The notes under the pieces are model-generated. The model saw nothing but the letters and a program-made list of their open reading frames with translations. It was not told the origin of the DNA and searched no databases. From contig NZ_OY284435.1 of the NCBI RefSeq assembly GCF_958304185.1, positions 186,001 to 250,000 of the forward strand: a DNA stretch of 64,000 nt, given 5' to 3'. The DNA is from an uncultured Erythrobacter sp. (GTDB taxonomy: Bacteria; Pseudomonadota; Alphaproteobacteria; Sphingomonadales; Sphingomonadaceae). This document shows positions 25,403-34,661 of this stretch, piece by piece; the stretch's first letter is position 1, and every line of letters begins with the position of its first letter. Both the position numbers and the translations under genes were made by a program.

Positions 25403-26863
25403 ATGCAAATCCATCTCACCGCCACCCCTCCTGCCGATATTCGCCTGCACGCGCGGGTGATCAATCAGGGGGCGGCGATCACCGGCCTTGATGCGACATT
25501 TGTCGAAGGCGCGGCAGCTTCGCGCTTTACGGGCCGGGCCGGGCAATTGTTCGATGGCTTTGCGAACCTCGGCGGTTCGGTCAAGCGGATCGCGCTGGCC
25601 GGCGCGGGGGAAGCCGATGCCGCTGACCGCCGCGCGAATCTGGAGCGGGCCGGCGCCGCGCTGACCGCGAAGTATCTTGCTTCGGGTGAGACGGTGATGG
25701 TGGTCGATCTCGCCAATGCCGGGCTCTCAGCGGATGACGCGGCGGCCGTATTGCTCGGCTTGCGCCTGCGCGGCTGGCGGCACGATAAATACCGCACGCG
25801 CCTTGCGGCGGACAAGCGCCCCTCGCTGACCATGGTGCACGTCACCGGCGCGCCCGAGGGCACGGCCACTGCGTGGGAGCGAGAATCCGCGCTCGCCAAG
25901 GGGGTGGAGTTCACCCGCGGACTGGTGACGGAACCGGCCAACATCATCTACCCCGAAACCTTCGTTGCCGCGTGCGAGGAAGCCTTTGCCGGCACCGGCG
26001 TGGAACTGACCGTGCTGGGCGAAGCGGAGATGACCGCGCTCGGCATGGGCGCGCTGATCGGCGTCGGGCAGGGCTCGGAGCGCGAATCGAAGATCCTCGC
26101 GATCCGCTGGAACGGCGGCACGGCGGGCGACAAGCCGACCGTGTTCGTCGGCAAGGGCGTCACCTTCGACACCGGCGGCATCTCGCTGAAGCCGCCGCCG
26201 GGCATGGAAGACATGAAGTGGGACATGGGCGGCGCGGGCGCGGTCGTCGGCGCGATGCTGGCGCTCGTCAGCCGCAAGGCCAAGGCGAACGTGATCGGCG
26301 TCGTGGGCCTCGTCGAGAACATGCCCGACGGCAAGGCGCAGCGCCCCGGCGATGTCGTCACCACGATGAGCGGCCAGACCGTCGAAGTGCTCAACACCGA
26401 TGCCGAGGGCCGGTTGGTCCTGTGCGATGTGCTGCATTGGGTGCAGGAACAGTATGACGCGGCGCGGATCGTCGATCTTGCCACGCTGACTGGCGCGATG
26501 ATCATCAGCCTCGGCAATGAATATGGCGGGATGTTCGCCAATGACGATACGCTCGCGGCGCAGCTCTCAGCAGCGGGCCTGACCAGCGGTGACAAGCTGT
26601 GGCGGATGCCGCTCGGGCCGAATTACGACAAGCTGATCGATTCGCCGATCGCCGACATCAAGAACGTCGGCCCGCGTGAGGCGGGCTCGATCACGGCGGC
26701 GCAGTTCATCCAGCGCTTCATCAAGAACGGCACGCCTTGGGCGCACCTCGACATCGCGGGCATGGTCTGGTCGAACAAGCCAGGGCAGACGTGGGAGAAG
26801 GGCGCAACCGGATACGGGGTGCGTCTGCTCGACCAGTTCGTGCGGGATGTGGTCGAGATTTGA
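25403..26863 (+). CDS. pepA: Leucyl aminopeptidase (M17)
   Basis: A 486-residue two-metal aminopeptidase. ATG 25403 has CGGAG about six bases upstream. The C-terminal catalytic domain shows 'VGKGVTFDTGGISLKP' (metal-binding Lys and Asp), 'KWDMGGAGAV' and the family signature 'NTDAEGRL' at about residues 331-338. The N-terminal macro-like domain is less conserved. It acts in peptide turnover in the cytoplasm; in some bacteria PepA also binds DNA, which cannot be judged here. In many alphaproteobacteria pepA is followed by holC, as it is here after two inserted small genes. Confidence 0.95.
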   Translation: MQIHLTATPPADIRLHARVINQGAAITGLDATFVEGAAASRFTGRAGQLFDGFANLGGSVKRIALAGAGEADAADRRANLERAGAALTAKYLASGETVMVVDLANAGLSADDAAAVLLGLRLRGWRHDKYRTRLAADKRPSLTMVHVTGAPEGTATAWERESALAKGVEFTRGLVTEPANIIYPETFVAACEEAFAGTGVELTVLGEAEMTALGMGALIGVGQGSERESKILAIRWNGGTAGDKPTVFVGKGVTFDTGGISLKPPPGMEDMKWDMGGAGAVVGAMLALVSRKAKANVIGVVGLVENMPDGKAQRPGDVVTTMSGQTVEVLNTDAEGRLVLCDVLHWVQEQYDAARIVDLATLTGAMIISLGNEYGGMFANDDTLAAQLSAAGLTSGDKLWRMPLGPNYDKLIDSPIADIKNVGPREAGSITAAQFIQRFIKNGTPWAHLDIAGMVWSNKPGQTWEKGATGYGVRLLDQFVRDVVEI

Positions 26864-26992
26864 TCGGAGAAACGCTCATCGGCCCGCAGGGCCGAAAGGC
26901 CGACTGGCCGCCCGCAGCGATGCGGCCCTTGGGCCGCGTGAGCGAGGAAGCCAAGGGCGCGGACGCGCCCGCCGGCGCTTGAGGCGCATATA

Positions 26993-27142
26993 ATGCCAAA
27001 AATGCGCAAAAAATCGGATTTGCCGACCAAAACCTGCCTCGCCTGCGGGCTGCCCTTTACGTGGCGTAAGAAGTGGGAGCGGGATTGGGACAATGTGAAG
27101 TATTGTTCCGATCGGTGCCGCGGCGGGAAGGCCAGCAGATGA
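26993..27142 (+). CDS. DUF2256 zinc-ribbon microprotein
   Basis: A 49-residue basic protein from ATG 26993 to TGA 27142. It carries '[18 protein letters not shown]' and '[10 protein letters not shown]', that is four cysteines in two CxxC-like/CxxxC pairs, the DUF2256 pattern of a small zinc-binding protein. Its stop overlaps the next start (ATGA at 27139-27142), so the two are translated together. Function unknown; in other bacteria the family is often next to photolyase-like genes, and here a photolyase-related gene lies 27 kb away. Confidence 0.82.
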   Translation: MPKMRKKSDLPTKTCLACGLPFTWRKKWERDWDNVKYCSDRCRGGKASR

Positions 27143-27579
27143 CGCGGGATCGTTTCGCAGCGCGGTCAGGCAAGGCAGCTTCGGTTGCGGCGATGCTGAC
27201 GCTTGCCACGCCCGCTGTGGCAAGCGATTTTTCGGGGCTGATCTATTTCTTTGCCGCTGCGTTCGCGGTGGTTGCTATCGTCGTCCTCGGCGCAGTCTTT
27301 GGTCTGCGCCGCGCGATCGGCAAACCCGGCCCGCTGACTGATGCTGCCTGCGCGATCATGCTCGCCCTGGCCTTTGCTCCGTCCACCTTTGTCTACATTT
27401 ATGGCGAGTGGAATTTCGTCTTATGGCCAGTCGGATTTTTCGCCGTGCTTGGGGAATCGTGGTCGGTCCTTTTTCCCGGCCCAGCAATATCGGCGGTTGT
27501 GACGTCCGCCGTGATCTACCTGATTTTACGCAGCCGCAGACTGTCGAAACACAGTGCGCATGAAGGTGAGCCGGAATGA
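27139..27579 (+). CDS. Polytopic small membrane protein, hypothetical
   Basis: A 146-residue protein starting at ATG 27139 inside the preceding stop. It has a leader-like or first helix (about residues 12-30), followed by three or four hydrophobic segments ('[23 protein letters not shown]', '[19 protein letters not shown]', '[20 protein letters not shown]', '[15 protein letters not shown]') and a short charged tail. No family was recognised. It overlaps holC by four bases, so DUF2256, this gene and holC form one coupled unit. Confidence 0.68.
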   Translation: MTRDRFAARSGKAASVAAMLTLATPAVASDFSGLIYFFAAAFAVVAIVVLGAVFGLRRAIGKPGPLTDAACAIMLALAFAPSTFVYIYGEWNFVLWPVGFFAVLGESWSVLFPGPAISAVVTSAVIYLILRSRRLSKHSAHEGEPE

Positions 27580-28010
27580 AGCTCGATTTCTGGCAATACA
27601 CCCATGACCCGCTCGAAAAGGTCGTCGCCCTGATCGCCAAGCGCGCGCTGGATGAGGGCGAGCGGGTGTTGGTCGTCTCCGCCGATGCCGAACAGCGCGC
27701 CGTGATCGCGCGGACGCTGTGGCAAGCGGGGCCGGATACCTTTCTCGCCAATGGTGAAGCGGGTGCGCCGGGCGCTGAGCTTCAGCCAATCCTGCTATCC
27801 ACCGACATCGCCGCCAGCAACGGGGCGAGCCACCTGATCTTGGCCGACGGCGTCTTTCGCGAAAGCAGCGGATTTGCCCGGGTCTTCCTGTTGTTCCCGC
27901 CCGACGCTGCCCCCGCCGCACGCCTCGCTTGGCGCGCGCATGACGGGCGCGAGGATGTCACGCGCGCCTATTTCGCGCAGGAGAACGGGCGCTGGGTGAA
28001 GAAGGGCTGA
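27576..28010 (+). CDS. holC: DNA polymerase III chi subunit
   Basis: A 144-residue subunit of the replicative clamp-loader complex that links the polymerase to SSB through the psi subunit or, in bacteria lacking psi, directly. The N-terminus '[25 protein letters not shown]' and central 'LLSTDIAASNGASHLILADG' match the HolC family. The length is typical. The start overlaps the upstream gene (ATGA). Confidence 0.92.
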   Translation: MKLDFWQYTHDPLEKVVALIAKRALDEGERVLVVSADAEQRAVIARTLWQAGPDTFLANGEAGAPGAELQPILLSTDIAASNGASHLILADGVFRESSGFARVFLLFPPDAAPAARLAWRAHDGREDVTRAYFAQENGRWVKKG

Positions 28011-28075
28011 GGGGCTTGCACCAGCGCTTGCGATAAGAGATGCTGCATCCCGCTTCGATAGGGGGGATTTGGGCA

Positions 28076-28588
28076 ATGAAACGGTTGGCACTTGTGATGG
28101 TGTGCGGCGGCGCTCTGGCGTTGGCGGCCTGCGGATCGGAAACCTCGGGCGAATTCACCACAGCAGACGGCGAGAACGCCGAATACACCATCGACAAAGA
28201 CACCGGCGAAACCAGCATGACGATCAAGGGCGAGGATGGCGATGCCACCTTGCGATCGGGCGCGGATGTGCCGGTCAGTCTGCCGGCTGGCTTCACCCTG
28301 TTTCCGGGTTCGAAGGTCATCACCAATACGGTCGTCAACCAGCCGGACGGGCAGGGCACGATGGTCGCGTTCGAGGCCGACGCGCCCGCCGACAAGGTCG
28401 TCGCCCATTACCGTGATGCGGCCAAGGCGGCCGGGTTCGACATCCAGCTGGAAATGACCACCAACGGCACTGTGCTGATCGGCGGTGAGCGCAAGGCGGA
28501 TGGATCGTCGATCTCGGTCACCGCCACCACCGGCGATGACAGCGCGACCACCGGGCAGATCATTATCGGCACCAAGAAAGCCGGTTGA
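28076..28588 (+). CDS. Lipoprotein, hypothetical
   Basis: A 170-residue protein from ATG 28076. The leader ends in a good lipobox 'LALAAC' (Cys 19). The mature part is acidic, with an opening beta-rich stretch and a conserved-looking core 'PVSLPAGFTLFPGSKVITNTVV' (about 78-99) followed by 'VAFEADAPADKVVAHYRDAAKAAGFD', a fold often seen in small sphingomonad lipoproteins of unknown role. It probably sits in the outer or inner membrane facing the periplasm. It stands alone between holC and a convergent dioxygenase gene. Confidence 0.75.
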   Translation: MKRLALVMVCGGALALAACGSETSGEFTTADGENAEYTIDKDTGETSMTIKGEDGDATLRSGADVPVSLPAGFTLFPGSKVITNTVVNQPDGQGTMVAFEADAPADKVVAHYRDAAKAAGFDIQLEMTTNGTVLIGGERKADGSSISVTATTGDDSATTGQIIIGTKKAG

Positions 28589-28593
28589 CCGCC

Positions 28594-29232
28594 TCAACCC
28601 TCGCCGAGCACGATGTCCCAGCGATAGCGGTCAGCCTCGGCCTGCGCGGCCATTGCGGTGACGGCATCTTCGCCGAGCTCGTTATAAAGCGCGTCCTTGC
28701 TGTTCGTGGCGTGATCCTCGCTGAAGTACATCTGCGTGATCAGCCGGTGCTGGCGGCCCTTGATGTCGAAATGGATATGCGGCGTGCGGTGGCCGATCGG
28801 GCTGTCATAGCCTGAGGGCTTGATCGTGGTGATCCGCCATTCGCCGCTCGGCCCGGTCATCAGCCGCGCATAGCCCTGGAAGTTGGGATCGAGCGGGGCG
28901 GTCGCAATGTCGCCCGGATGGGCATAGCGTCCGGCCGCGTTGCACTGCCAGATTTCAAGCTCGGAGCCGCTGACTGGATTGCCCTTACGGTCGAGCACGC
29001 GGCCGGTTACTTCGATCACCCGGCCAAGCGCACGGCTGGTGTTGCCCTTGATCATGGTCATGTCGAAATCATCGTCGCCCGGACGCAGGATCGGATAGAA
29101 CGGCCCGATCGGACCGCCTGCGGTTTGCGCGGGCGCAGCGGCGCGGGCGATGCCCCCGGTTGCGACCATCCCGGTCGCGATGAGCGCGGCGCCGGCAAAG
29201 TGGCGGCGTGAAAGCGTGTGGTTGTAATCCAT
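28594..29232 (-). CDS. Intradiol ring-cleavage dioxygenase, exported
   Basis: A 212-residue protein from ATG 29232 with GGGGGG upstream. The N-terminus '[20 protein letters not shown]' is a Tat-type signal, so the enzyme is probably folded before export. The dioxygenase core places the iron ligands at Tyr 103 ('GRYAHP'), Tyr 142, His 152 and His 154 ('PHIHF'); the Tyr-Tyr spacing of 39 equals that of protocatechuate 3,4-dioxygenase beta subunits. The aromatic substrate is unknown, and an exported location is unusual for ring cleavage of growth substrates. No degradation genes are adjacent. Confidence 0.88.
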   Translation of the reverse strand: MDYNHTLSRRHFAGAALIATGMVATGGIARAAAPAQTAGGPIGPFYPILRPGDDDFDMTMIKGNTSRALGRVIEVTGRVLDRKGNPVSGSELEIWQCNAAGRYAHPGDIATAPLDPNFQGYARLMTGPSGEWRITTIKPSGYDSPIGHRTPHIHFDIKGRQHRLITQMYFSEDHATNSKDALYNELGEDAVTAMAAQAEADRYRWDIVLGEG

Positions 29233-29400
29233 GATGTCCCCCCGGAGCGCCCTGCAACCGCAATACCACACCGCCGACATGAACGAAACCGCCCCGCACA
29301 GAGCCCCGCGCGCGCTGACGCTTGCCATTTTGCAGCGCAGCATCTACGGGGCGCGGCCAATATCCCCCTCACCAGAACAGACGTTCACAGGAGCATTACC

Positions 29401-29823
29401 ATGGCGGTCACCCGCACCTTTTCGATCATCAAGCCCGACGCCACCCGTCGCAACCTGACCGGCGCCGTCACCAAGATGCTGGAAGACGCCGGCCTGCGCG
29501 TCGTCGCTTCTAAGCGCATCCACATGACCCGCGAACAGGCCGAAGGCTTCTACGGCGTGCACCGTGAGCGTCCGTTCTTCGGCGAACTCGTCGACTTTAT
29601 GATGAGCGAGCCGGTGGTGGTTCAGGTGCTCGAAGGCGAAGACGCCGTGACCCGCAACCGCGACATCATGGGCGCGACCAACCCGGCTGACGCTGCCCCC
29701 GGCACGATCCGCAAGGAACTGGCGCTGTCGATCGGTGAGAACACCGTCCACGGTTCGGATTCGGAAGAAAACGCCGCGATTGAAATCGCCTTCTTCTTCA
29801 ACGAAGACGAAATCGTCGGCTGA
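29401..29823 (+). CDS. ndk: Nucleoside diphosphate kinase
   Basis: A 140-residue enzyme that balances NTP and dNTP pools by phosphate transfer through a phosphohistidine. ATG 29401 follows AGGAG at about nine bases. The family start '[16 protein letters not shown]', the ATP-binding '[15 protein letters not shown]' and the catalytic 'NTVHGSDS' with His 117 are complete. A terminator follows 22 bases after the stop. Confidence 0.97.
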   Translation: MAVTRTFSIIKPDATRRNLTGAVTKMLEDAGLRVVASKRIHMTREQAEGFYGVHRERPFFGELVDFMMSEPVVVQVLEGEDAVTRNRDIMGATNPADAAPGTIRKELALSIGENTVHGSDSEENAAIEIAFFFNEDEIVG

Positions 29824-29845
29824 TTTGACGGTCAGACGCATTGCC

Positions 29846-29877
29846 AAGGGCCGTCTCCGCAAGGGGGCGGCCCTTTT
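29846..29877 (+). terminator. Rho-independent terminator after ndk
   Basis: AAGGGCCG (29846-29853) pairs perfectly with CGGCCCTT (29868-29875) across a 14-base loop and runs into TTTT. The stem is also AT-flanked on the other side and could serve the convergent sulfotransferase gene. Confidence 0.75.
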
Positions 29878-29888
29878 GCTTTGCCGCG

Positions 29889-31094
29889 TCAGTCCGCCTC
29901 GGCAAAGCGGGCGAGTTGCGCCGCGTGGGCGTGATGCTGGCCCGCTTCGCTCGCCGCCATCACGTTGTGCATCCCCAGCAGCGCAGGCCCGGTCAGCGTG
30001 ATGCCGAGATCGGCATAGCAGCGCGCAATTGCGCCCTCCCAATCGGCGTTGAGGTCTTCGAAGGTCAGTCGCGCGATCGGCCCCTGCCAGCCCGCCAGCG
30101 CCTCCGTCATGCGTGCTTCGCGTAAGGCAATCTTGTGCTGCCACCGCGCTTCGATGCTGGCGAGGTCACAAGCATCCGACTGGATCGCCATCTGGTTCGC
30201 CGCGAGTGATACCGCGCTGCGCAGCACCGCGTCATGCGCGCGGTGGGCGATCACCAGCCGCGCTTCGGGGAACAGCGACAGCAGCGTCCCCAAATCCTCC
30301 GCAAAGGCCGGGACTTTGAGCACGCGCGGCTTGTCCGCCACGCCGCGGGTGGCGGCATCGGTGCGCAGGATGCGGGCAAACTCGCGGTAGATTGGCGCGG
30401 GGTCACGCGCCTCGCTCCACGCCGAATAGGCCGGGATATGCCACTGCGATTCGTAGATCGAATGGTGGAGCGCGGCGCTGAGCCAGGCCAACTCTTCCTC
30501 GACCCCGCTTGCCGCCATCGGGTGGATCGACTGCATCCACGGATTGAGCGCGCCGAGCATCGCCAGCTCGAGCGCCGCCTTGACGCGGTTCATGCCGAGC
30601 CGTGCGGGCACGGGGTGATAGGCATCGCAATAGCGGGTGTGCGAGAACGCCGGATCGGCGGCGAGCAGCGTGTGGATGCGGGTCGTGCCGCTGCGCATAT
30701 GGCCGATGACGATGATCGGCGGGGCGATGGGTGTTTCCAGCAGCTCTGGCCGCTCCAGCCACAGCGCGCCGAAGGCCAGCCGGTTCTTAACCACCCGCGA
30801 CAACTGCCCCCATGCCATCGCGCGCCCGAGTGGGTTGAGATCCGCTTCTTGCGCCGCCGCCGCGATCAGGCGGGTAAGCCGTTCACGGAAATCGGCGACG
30901 TCTTCGTCCGTGCGCCCGCCATACTCCACCGCCTCGGCCCGCGCGCCAAAGGGCTTGGCGGCGAGCGCCCACAGCGCGTCAGGATCAAGCGCAGGCGGGG
31001 GCAGCCAGCCGCGCTGCCACGCCTTGCCGAGAAAGGCGTTGGCGCGGGTCGCTAACGGGCCTCGGGCCAGCAGGTGATCGCGAGTGGGCGCCAT
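29889..31094 (-). CDS. Sulfotransferase family protein
   Basis: A 401-residue protein from ATG 31094, which shares one base with the stop of the purN fusion gene (TGATG). The 5'-phosphosulfate-binding loop appears as 'IVIGHMRSGTTRIHTLLAADP' (about residues 125-145), with Arg, Ser and Thr residues suited to hold PAPS. Later motifs include 'EARLVIAHRAHDAVLRS', a 3'-phosphate-binding region. It would transfer sulfate from PAPS to an unknown small molecule or glycolipid. Coupling to purine synthesis is positional only. Confidence 0.85.
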   Translation of the reverse strand: MAPTRDHLLARGPLATRANAFLGKAWQRGWLPPPALDPDALWALAAKPFGARAEAVEYGGRTDEDVADFRERLTRLIAAAAQEADLNPLGRAMAWGQLSRVVKNRLAFGALWLERPELLETPIAPPIIVIGHMRSGTTRIHTLLAADPAFSHTRYCDAYHPVPARLGMNRVKAALELAMLGALNPWMQSIHPMAASGVEEELAWLSAALHHSIYESQWHIPAYSAWSEARDPAPIYREFARILRTDAATRGVADKPRVLKVPAFAEDLGTLLSLFPEARLVIAHRAHDAVLRSAVSLAANQMAIQSDACDLASIEARWQHKIALREARMTEALAGWQGPIARLTFEDLNADWEGAIARCYADLGITLTGPALLGMHNVMAASEAGQHHAHAAQLARFAEAD

Positions 31095-32059
31095 CAAAAT
31101 TCGTCCGCGATGTCCATCATCCGCGTCAGCCGCTTGGGTGCGACGCTGCGCCAGCTGCGGTGGAGCCATTCGGCAACCTCGTCCCAATCCACGCCGGGCC
31201 GGTTGAGGATGATCCCGACCCATCCGCTCGCGCCATAATAGGCGGGCTTGAAATAGACGTCCGGCTGACTTTCGACGAGGTTGAGCAACTCGTCCATCGA
31301 TCCGGTGCGCGCCAGCAGCGCGATGTGCGGTGTGCCGTGGTGCTGGTCGGCGAAATAGGCGAAGTATTTCCCGGTCTTCTCGCCGCCCACGCGAAAGCCG
31401 GGGCTGCCGTGGCTCTCGCGCTCGTCGCTTTCGGGCAAGGCGAGCGCGAGGGCGCGCAACCGCGCCAGCAGCGCCGCCGGATCGCGCCAGCGCGACACGC
31501 ATTCGGCCACGGCACGCGGGTAGAGCTGGTGTTCGGCGAGCTTCACCCGCTCGGCGAGGCTTTCGGGCGTATCGTCCGCCACGATCGGCACGCGCACTTG
31601 CGCCAGCACCTCGCCTGCGTCGAGCTCCGGCGTCACCAGATGGACGCTGGTTCCGCCGTGGGTGTCCCCCGCCGCGATGGCGCGGGCGTGGGTATCCAGC
31701 CCCTTGTACAGCGGCAGCAGCGAGGGGTGGATGTTGAGCATCCGGCCCTGCCAGCGTTCCACGAACCCGTCCGAGAGGATGCGCATATAGCCCGCCAGCA
31801 CGATGTAGTCCGCGCCCGCTTGCCGCACGGCGTCTTCCATCGCGGCGTCATGCGCCTCGCGGGTCATGCCTTTGTGAGGGTGGGCGAACGTGGCGATCCC
31901 CTCAGCGGCGGCGAGCGCGAGGCCGGGGGCTTGCGCGTCATTGCTGGCGACCAGCACCACCTCATAGGGGCAGTCGCCTATCCGGCTGGCATAGACCAGC
32001 GCGGCCATATTGGTCCCTGCGCCGGAAATGAGGACGGCGATTTTGGACTTATCCGTCAT
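31094..32059 (-). CDS. purN: Phosphoribosylglycinamide formyltransferase fused to a YjbR/MmcQ-like domain
   Basis: A 321-residue protein. Residues 1-190 are PurN, which formylates GAR using 10-formyl-tetrahydrofolate; the catalytic triad Asn 109, His 111 and Asp 147 is seen in 'LNIHPSLLP' and 'PELDAGEVLAQ' and matches E. coli numbering within three residues. Residues about 195-321 ('LLARLRALALALPESDERESHGSPGF' through 'WLHRSWRSVAPKRL') are a complete MmcQ/YjbR-like domain, a DNA-binding-type fold of unknown role. The fusion is unbroken in frame. It lies downstream of purM, with a repeat between the two genes. Confidence 0.93.
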   Translation of the reverse strand: MTDKSKIAVLISGAGTNMAALVYASRIGDCPYEVVLVASNDAQAPGLALAAAEGIATFAHPHKGMTREAHDAAMEDAVRQAGADYIVLAGYMRILSDGFVERWQGRMLNIHPSLLPLYKGLDTHARAIAAGDTHGGTSVHLVTPELDAGEVLAQVRVPIVADDTPESLAERVKLAEHQLYPRAVAECVSRWRDPAALLARLRALALALPESDERESHGSPGFRVGGEKTGKYFAYFADQHHGTPHIALLARTGSMDELLNLVESQPDVYFKPAYYGASGWVGIILNRPGVDWDEVAEWLHRSWRSVAPKRLTRMMDIADEF

Positions 32060-32166
32060 GCTGAACTCGGTTCTGCAAGCAGAGCTGCGCTTCCAGCATC
32101 CATTCCTCCCGCAGCGCCGACGCTACTTTGCGGCACGATGGACCCTGAAACAAGTTCAGGGTGACG
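32054..32166. repeat. Dispersed 113-bp intergenic repeat, copy 1
   Basis: The element lies between the purN and purM genes. Its right end (32133-32166) is the exact reverse complement of 53704-53737, and its left end resembles the reverse complement of the other end of that copy. The two ends are themselves imperfect inverted repeats of the form CGTCAnnCTGAACT. It reaches into the first codons of purN, so it also covers that gene's ribosome-binding region on one side. Confidence 0.75.
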
Positions 32167-32170
32167 ACAA

Positions 32171-33292
32171 TCAAGCAAGGTGCGTCGCGTTCCAGTCGCT
32201 CTTGGCGGACCAAGTTTCGACTGAACCGCGGACGGTGCACCCCGTCTCACCGCTCTCAATCAGGCCGACGGGGACTACGGTCTCGCCCGCCGCTTCGAGC
32301 CGCTGGGTGACTTCAGCCACGCGATCTTCCGTCACGGCAAGCACCATGCCGACCCCGCAGTTGAAGGTGCGCGCCATTTCTTCGGGCTCGATATGCCCCT
32401 GTGCTTGCAGGAAGGCCATCAGGCGCGGCTGGGGCCACAGGTCGGCATCGACCACCGCGTGTGCGCCATCGGGCAGAATGCGTGGGATGTTTTCGAGCAA
32501 CCCGCCGCCAGTGATGTGGGCGAGCGCATTGATCAGCCCCTCACGGATCAGCGGCAGCAGGCTCGCAACGTAAATGCGCGTCGGCGCGATCAGGGCGTCG
32601 ATCAGCAATTGCTCCTGATCGAACAGGGCCGGGCGATTGAGCTTCCAGCCCTTGTCCGCCGCCAGCCTGCGCACCAGCGAATAGCCGTTGGAGTGCACTC
32701 CACTCGAAGCCAGCCCCAGCAACACATCGCCCGGTGCAACCTTGTCGCCCGTAAGCTGCTCGCCGCGCTCCACCGCGCCGACGCAGAAGCCCGCAAGGTC
32801 ATAATCGCCCGCCGCATACATCCCCGGCATCTCCGCCGTTTCGCCGCCGATCAGCGCGCAGCCGGCGAGTTTGCAGCCGTCTGCGATCCCAGCGATCACA
32901 CGTTCGGCAACGCCGTTCTCCAGCTTGCCGGTGGCAAAATAGTCGAGGAAGAATAAGGGTTCGGCGCCCTGCACGATCAGATCGTTGACGCACATGGCGA
33001 CCAGATCGATCCCCACCGTGTCATGCCGGTCATGCTCGATGGCGAGCTTCAGCTTGGTGCCTACGCCATCATTGGCCGCGACCAGCAGCGGATCATTATA
33101 TCCGGCCGCCTTGGGATCGAAAAACCCGCCAAACCCGCCGAGTTCGCTCGTCGCACCGGGGCGCGCCGTCGCCTTCGCCAAGGGCGCAATGGCCTTGACC
33201 AGCGCATTGCCCGCAGCGATGGATACGCCGGCGTCGGCATAGGTGTAGCCGGTGCCTTGCGGCGGGCTGCTCTCGTTTGTCCCCGAAGTCAT
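32171..33292 (-). CDS. purM: Phosphoribosylformylglycinamidine cyclo-ligase
   Basis: A 373-residue ATP-dependent enzyme that closes the imidazole ring to give AIR in purine synthesis. The start ATG 33292 has GGGA about seven bases upstream; ATG 33304 is an alternative. The family opening '[19 protein letters not shown]', the nucleotide-binding '[42 protein letters not shown]' region (residues about 68-110) and '[11 protein letters not shown]' (about 137-147) are all complete. It is transcribed towards purN. Confidence 0.95.
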   Translation of the reverse strand: MTSGTNESSPPQGTGYTYADAGVSIAAGNALVKAIAPLAKATARPGATSELGGFGGFFDPKAAGYNDPLLVAANDGVGTKLKLAIEHDRHDTVGIDLVAMCVNDLIVQGAEPLFFLDYFATGKLENGVAERVIAGIADGCKLAGCALIGGETAEMPGMYAAGDYDLAGFCVGAVERGEQLTGDKVAPGDVLLGLASSGVHSNGYSLVRRLAADKGWKLNRPALFDQEQLLIDALIAPTRIYVASLLPLIREGLINALAHITGGGLLENIPRILPDGAHAVVDADLWPQPRLMAFLQAQGHIEPEEMARTFNCGVGMVLAVTEDRVAEVTQRLEAAGETVVPVGLIESGETGCTVRGSVETWSAKSDWNATHLA

Positions 33293-33361
33293 GCGCAGTC
33301 CCATAGCCTTTCGCGCTTGGAATTCCACTCGCCATTGGGCAAAGGACATGGCGTTTTCCCC

Positions 33362-34651
33362 ATGAGCGCGTCTCTTTCCCTTCCCAGCCCCGGTGCTGCC
33401 CTATCTCGCCCCTTGCGGCGATGGCTTGGCGGTGCGGCTTTGGCGCTTGCGCTGATGGGCGGTGGCTATGCCTTGGTGGCGCAGGTTGCGGGCGAGCGCG
33501 GCATCGCGCCCACCGCCGCCAGCGCCGACATCGAGGTCAAGGGCATCAGCGTCGATGTGAAGGGCAAAAGCGCCGAAGATGCCCGCGCCAATGGCTGGCG
33601 CGAGGCGCAGAAGAAGGCGTGGGAGAAGCTGAAAGGCCCCAAATTGTCCGACAGCCAGCTCGACGGGCTAGTCTCGGCCATTGTGATCGAGCAGGAGCGT
33701 TTGGGCCCCCGGCGTTATATCGCGACGCTGGGCGTAGTGTTCGATCGCCAGCGCGCGGGCTCCTATCTCGGCGGAGCGGCGCAGCAGGTGCGATCGGCCC
33801 CGCTGCTGTTGATCCCGGTGCAGGATTCGGGCGGCGCCTATATCACCTTTGAGCAGCGTAACCCGTGGCAGCGCGCCTGGGCGGAGTTCAATCCGGGCGG
33901 GAGCCGGATCGATTACGTCCGCCTTTCCGGAGCGGGAGGCGATTCGCTGCTCGTCAATTTCGGGCAGGCGGGCAGGCGCAGCCGCGCGTGGTGGCGCTCG
34001 ACGCTGGATCAATATGGCGCGACCGACGTGTTGATGGCCTTTGCGCGGCTCGATCACCAGTTCCCTGGTGGACCTGTCAGCGGCACCTTCACTGCGCGCT
34101 ACGGCCCAGATAGCCGCCCGCTCGACACCTTCACGCTCAAGGCCGACAGCGCCGATGCGCTCCCGGCGATGCTGGCGCAGGCGGTCGAGCGGATGGACGG
34201 CATTTTTACCGCTGCGCTGAACTCCGGCACTTTGCGTCCTGACCCGAGCCTGCGGTTCGGGGCCGGGGGCGAGATTGATCCCGCTATTCAGCGGTTGATC
34301 GAGATCGGTCGCGCGGCTCAGGCACGCAAGGCCGCAGCAGCGGCAGCGGCCAGCGGCGCGGTGCCGCGGATCGAAGCGGAGCCGGTCACCGGGGTCGAGC
34401 CGGGCGAGGCTGCGGTGCGGAGTATCACGGTGCAATTTGCCACTCCCGATGCCGCCGCGTTCGATTCGGCACTTGGCGCAGTGCGGGGCACCGGCGGCGT
34501 GCGCGGCGTGGGCGTCACCAGCACGGCAATCGGCGGCACTTCGGTGATGTCGGTGAGCTATGCCGGATCGCTTGAAGACCTCGCCGCCGCTCTGGAAGCG
34601 CGCGGGTTCAGCGTGCGGCGCGGGGCCAACGCGCTCGCCATCAGTCGCTAA
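33362..34651 (+). CDS. Conserved sphingomonad hypothetical protein upstream of hdaA
   Basis: A 429-residue protein from ATG 33362. A membrane anchor or uncleaved signal lies at about residues 20-45; the following stretch '[27 protein letters not shown]' resembles the start of DUF2066-type periplasmic proteins. The C-terminal 80 residues ('[22 protein letters not shown]' through '[14 protein letters not shown]') have the alternating pattern of a ferredoxin-like or heavy-metal-associated fold but no CxxC. It is divergent from purM and lies ten bases before hdaA. The exact function is not known. Confidence 0.75.
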   Translation: MSASLSLPSPGAALSRPLRRWLGGAALALALMGGGYALVAQVAGERGIAPTAASADIEVKGISVDVKGKSAEDARANGWREAQKKAWEKLKGPKLSDSQLDGLVSAIVIEQERLGPRRYIATLGVVFDRQRAGSYLGGAAQQVRSAPLLLIPVQDSGGAYITFEQRNPWQRAWAEFNPGGSRIDYVRLSGAGGDSLLVNFGQAGRRSRAWWRSTLDQYGATDVLMAFARLDHQFPGGPVSGTFTARYGPDSRPLDTFTLKADSADALPAMLAQAVERMDGIFTAALNSGTLRPDPSLRFGAGGEIDPAIQRLIEIGRAAQARKAAAAAAASGAVPRIEAEPVTGVEPGEAAVRSITVQFATPDAAAFDSALGAVRGTGGVRGVGVTSTAIGGTSVMSVSYAGSLEDLAAALEARGFSVRRGANALAISR

Positions 34652-34661
34652 GGCCGCCGCA

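Noticed and set aside
31095-31502. An N-terminal extension of the sulfotransferase through purN
   Set aside because: The longer frame is a shadow of the purN fusion gene; ATG 31094 gives a normal sulfotransferase.
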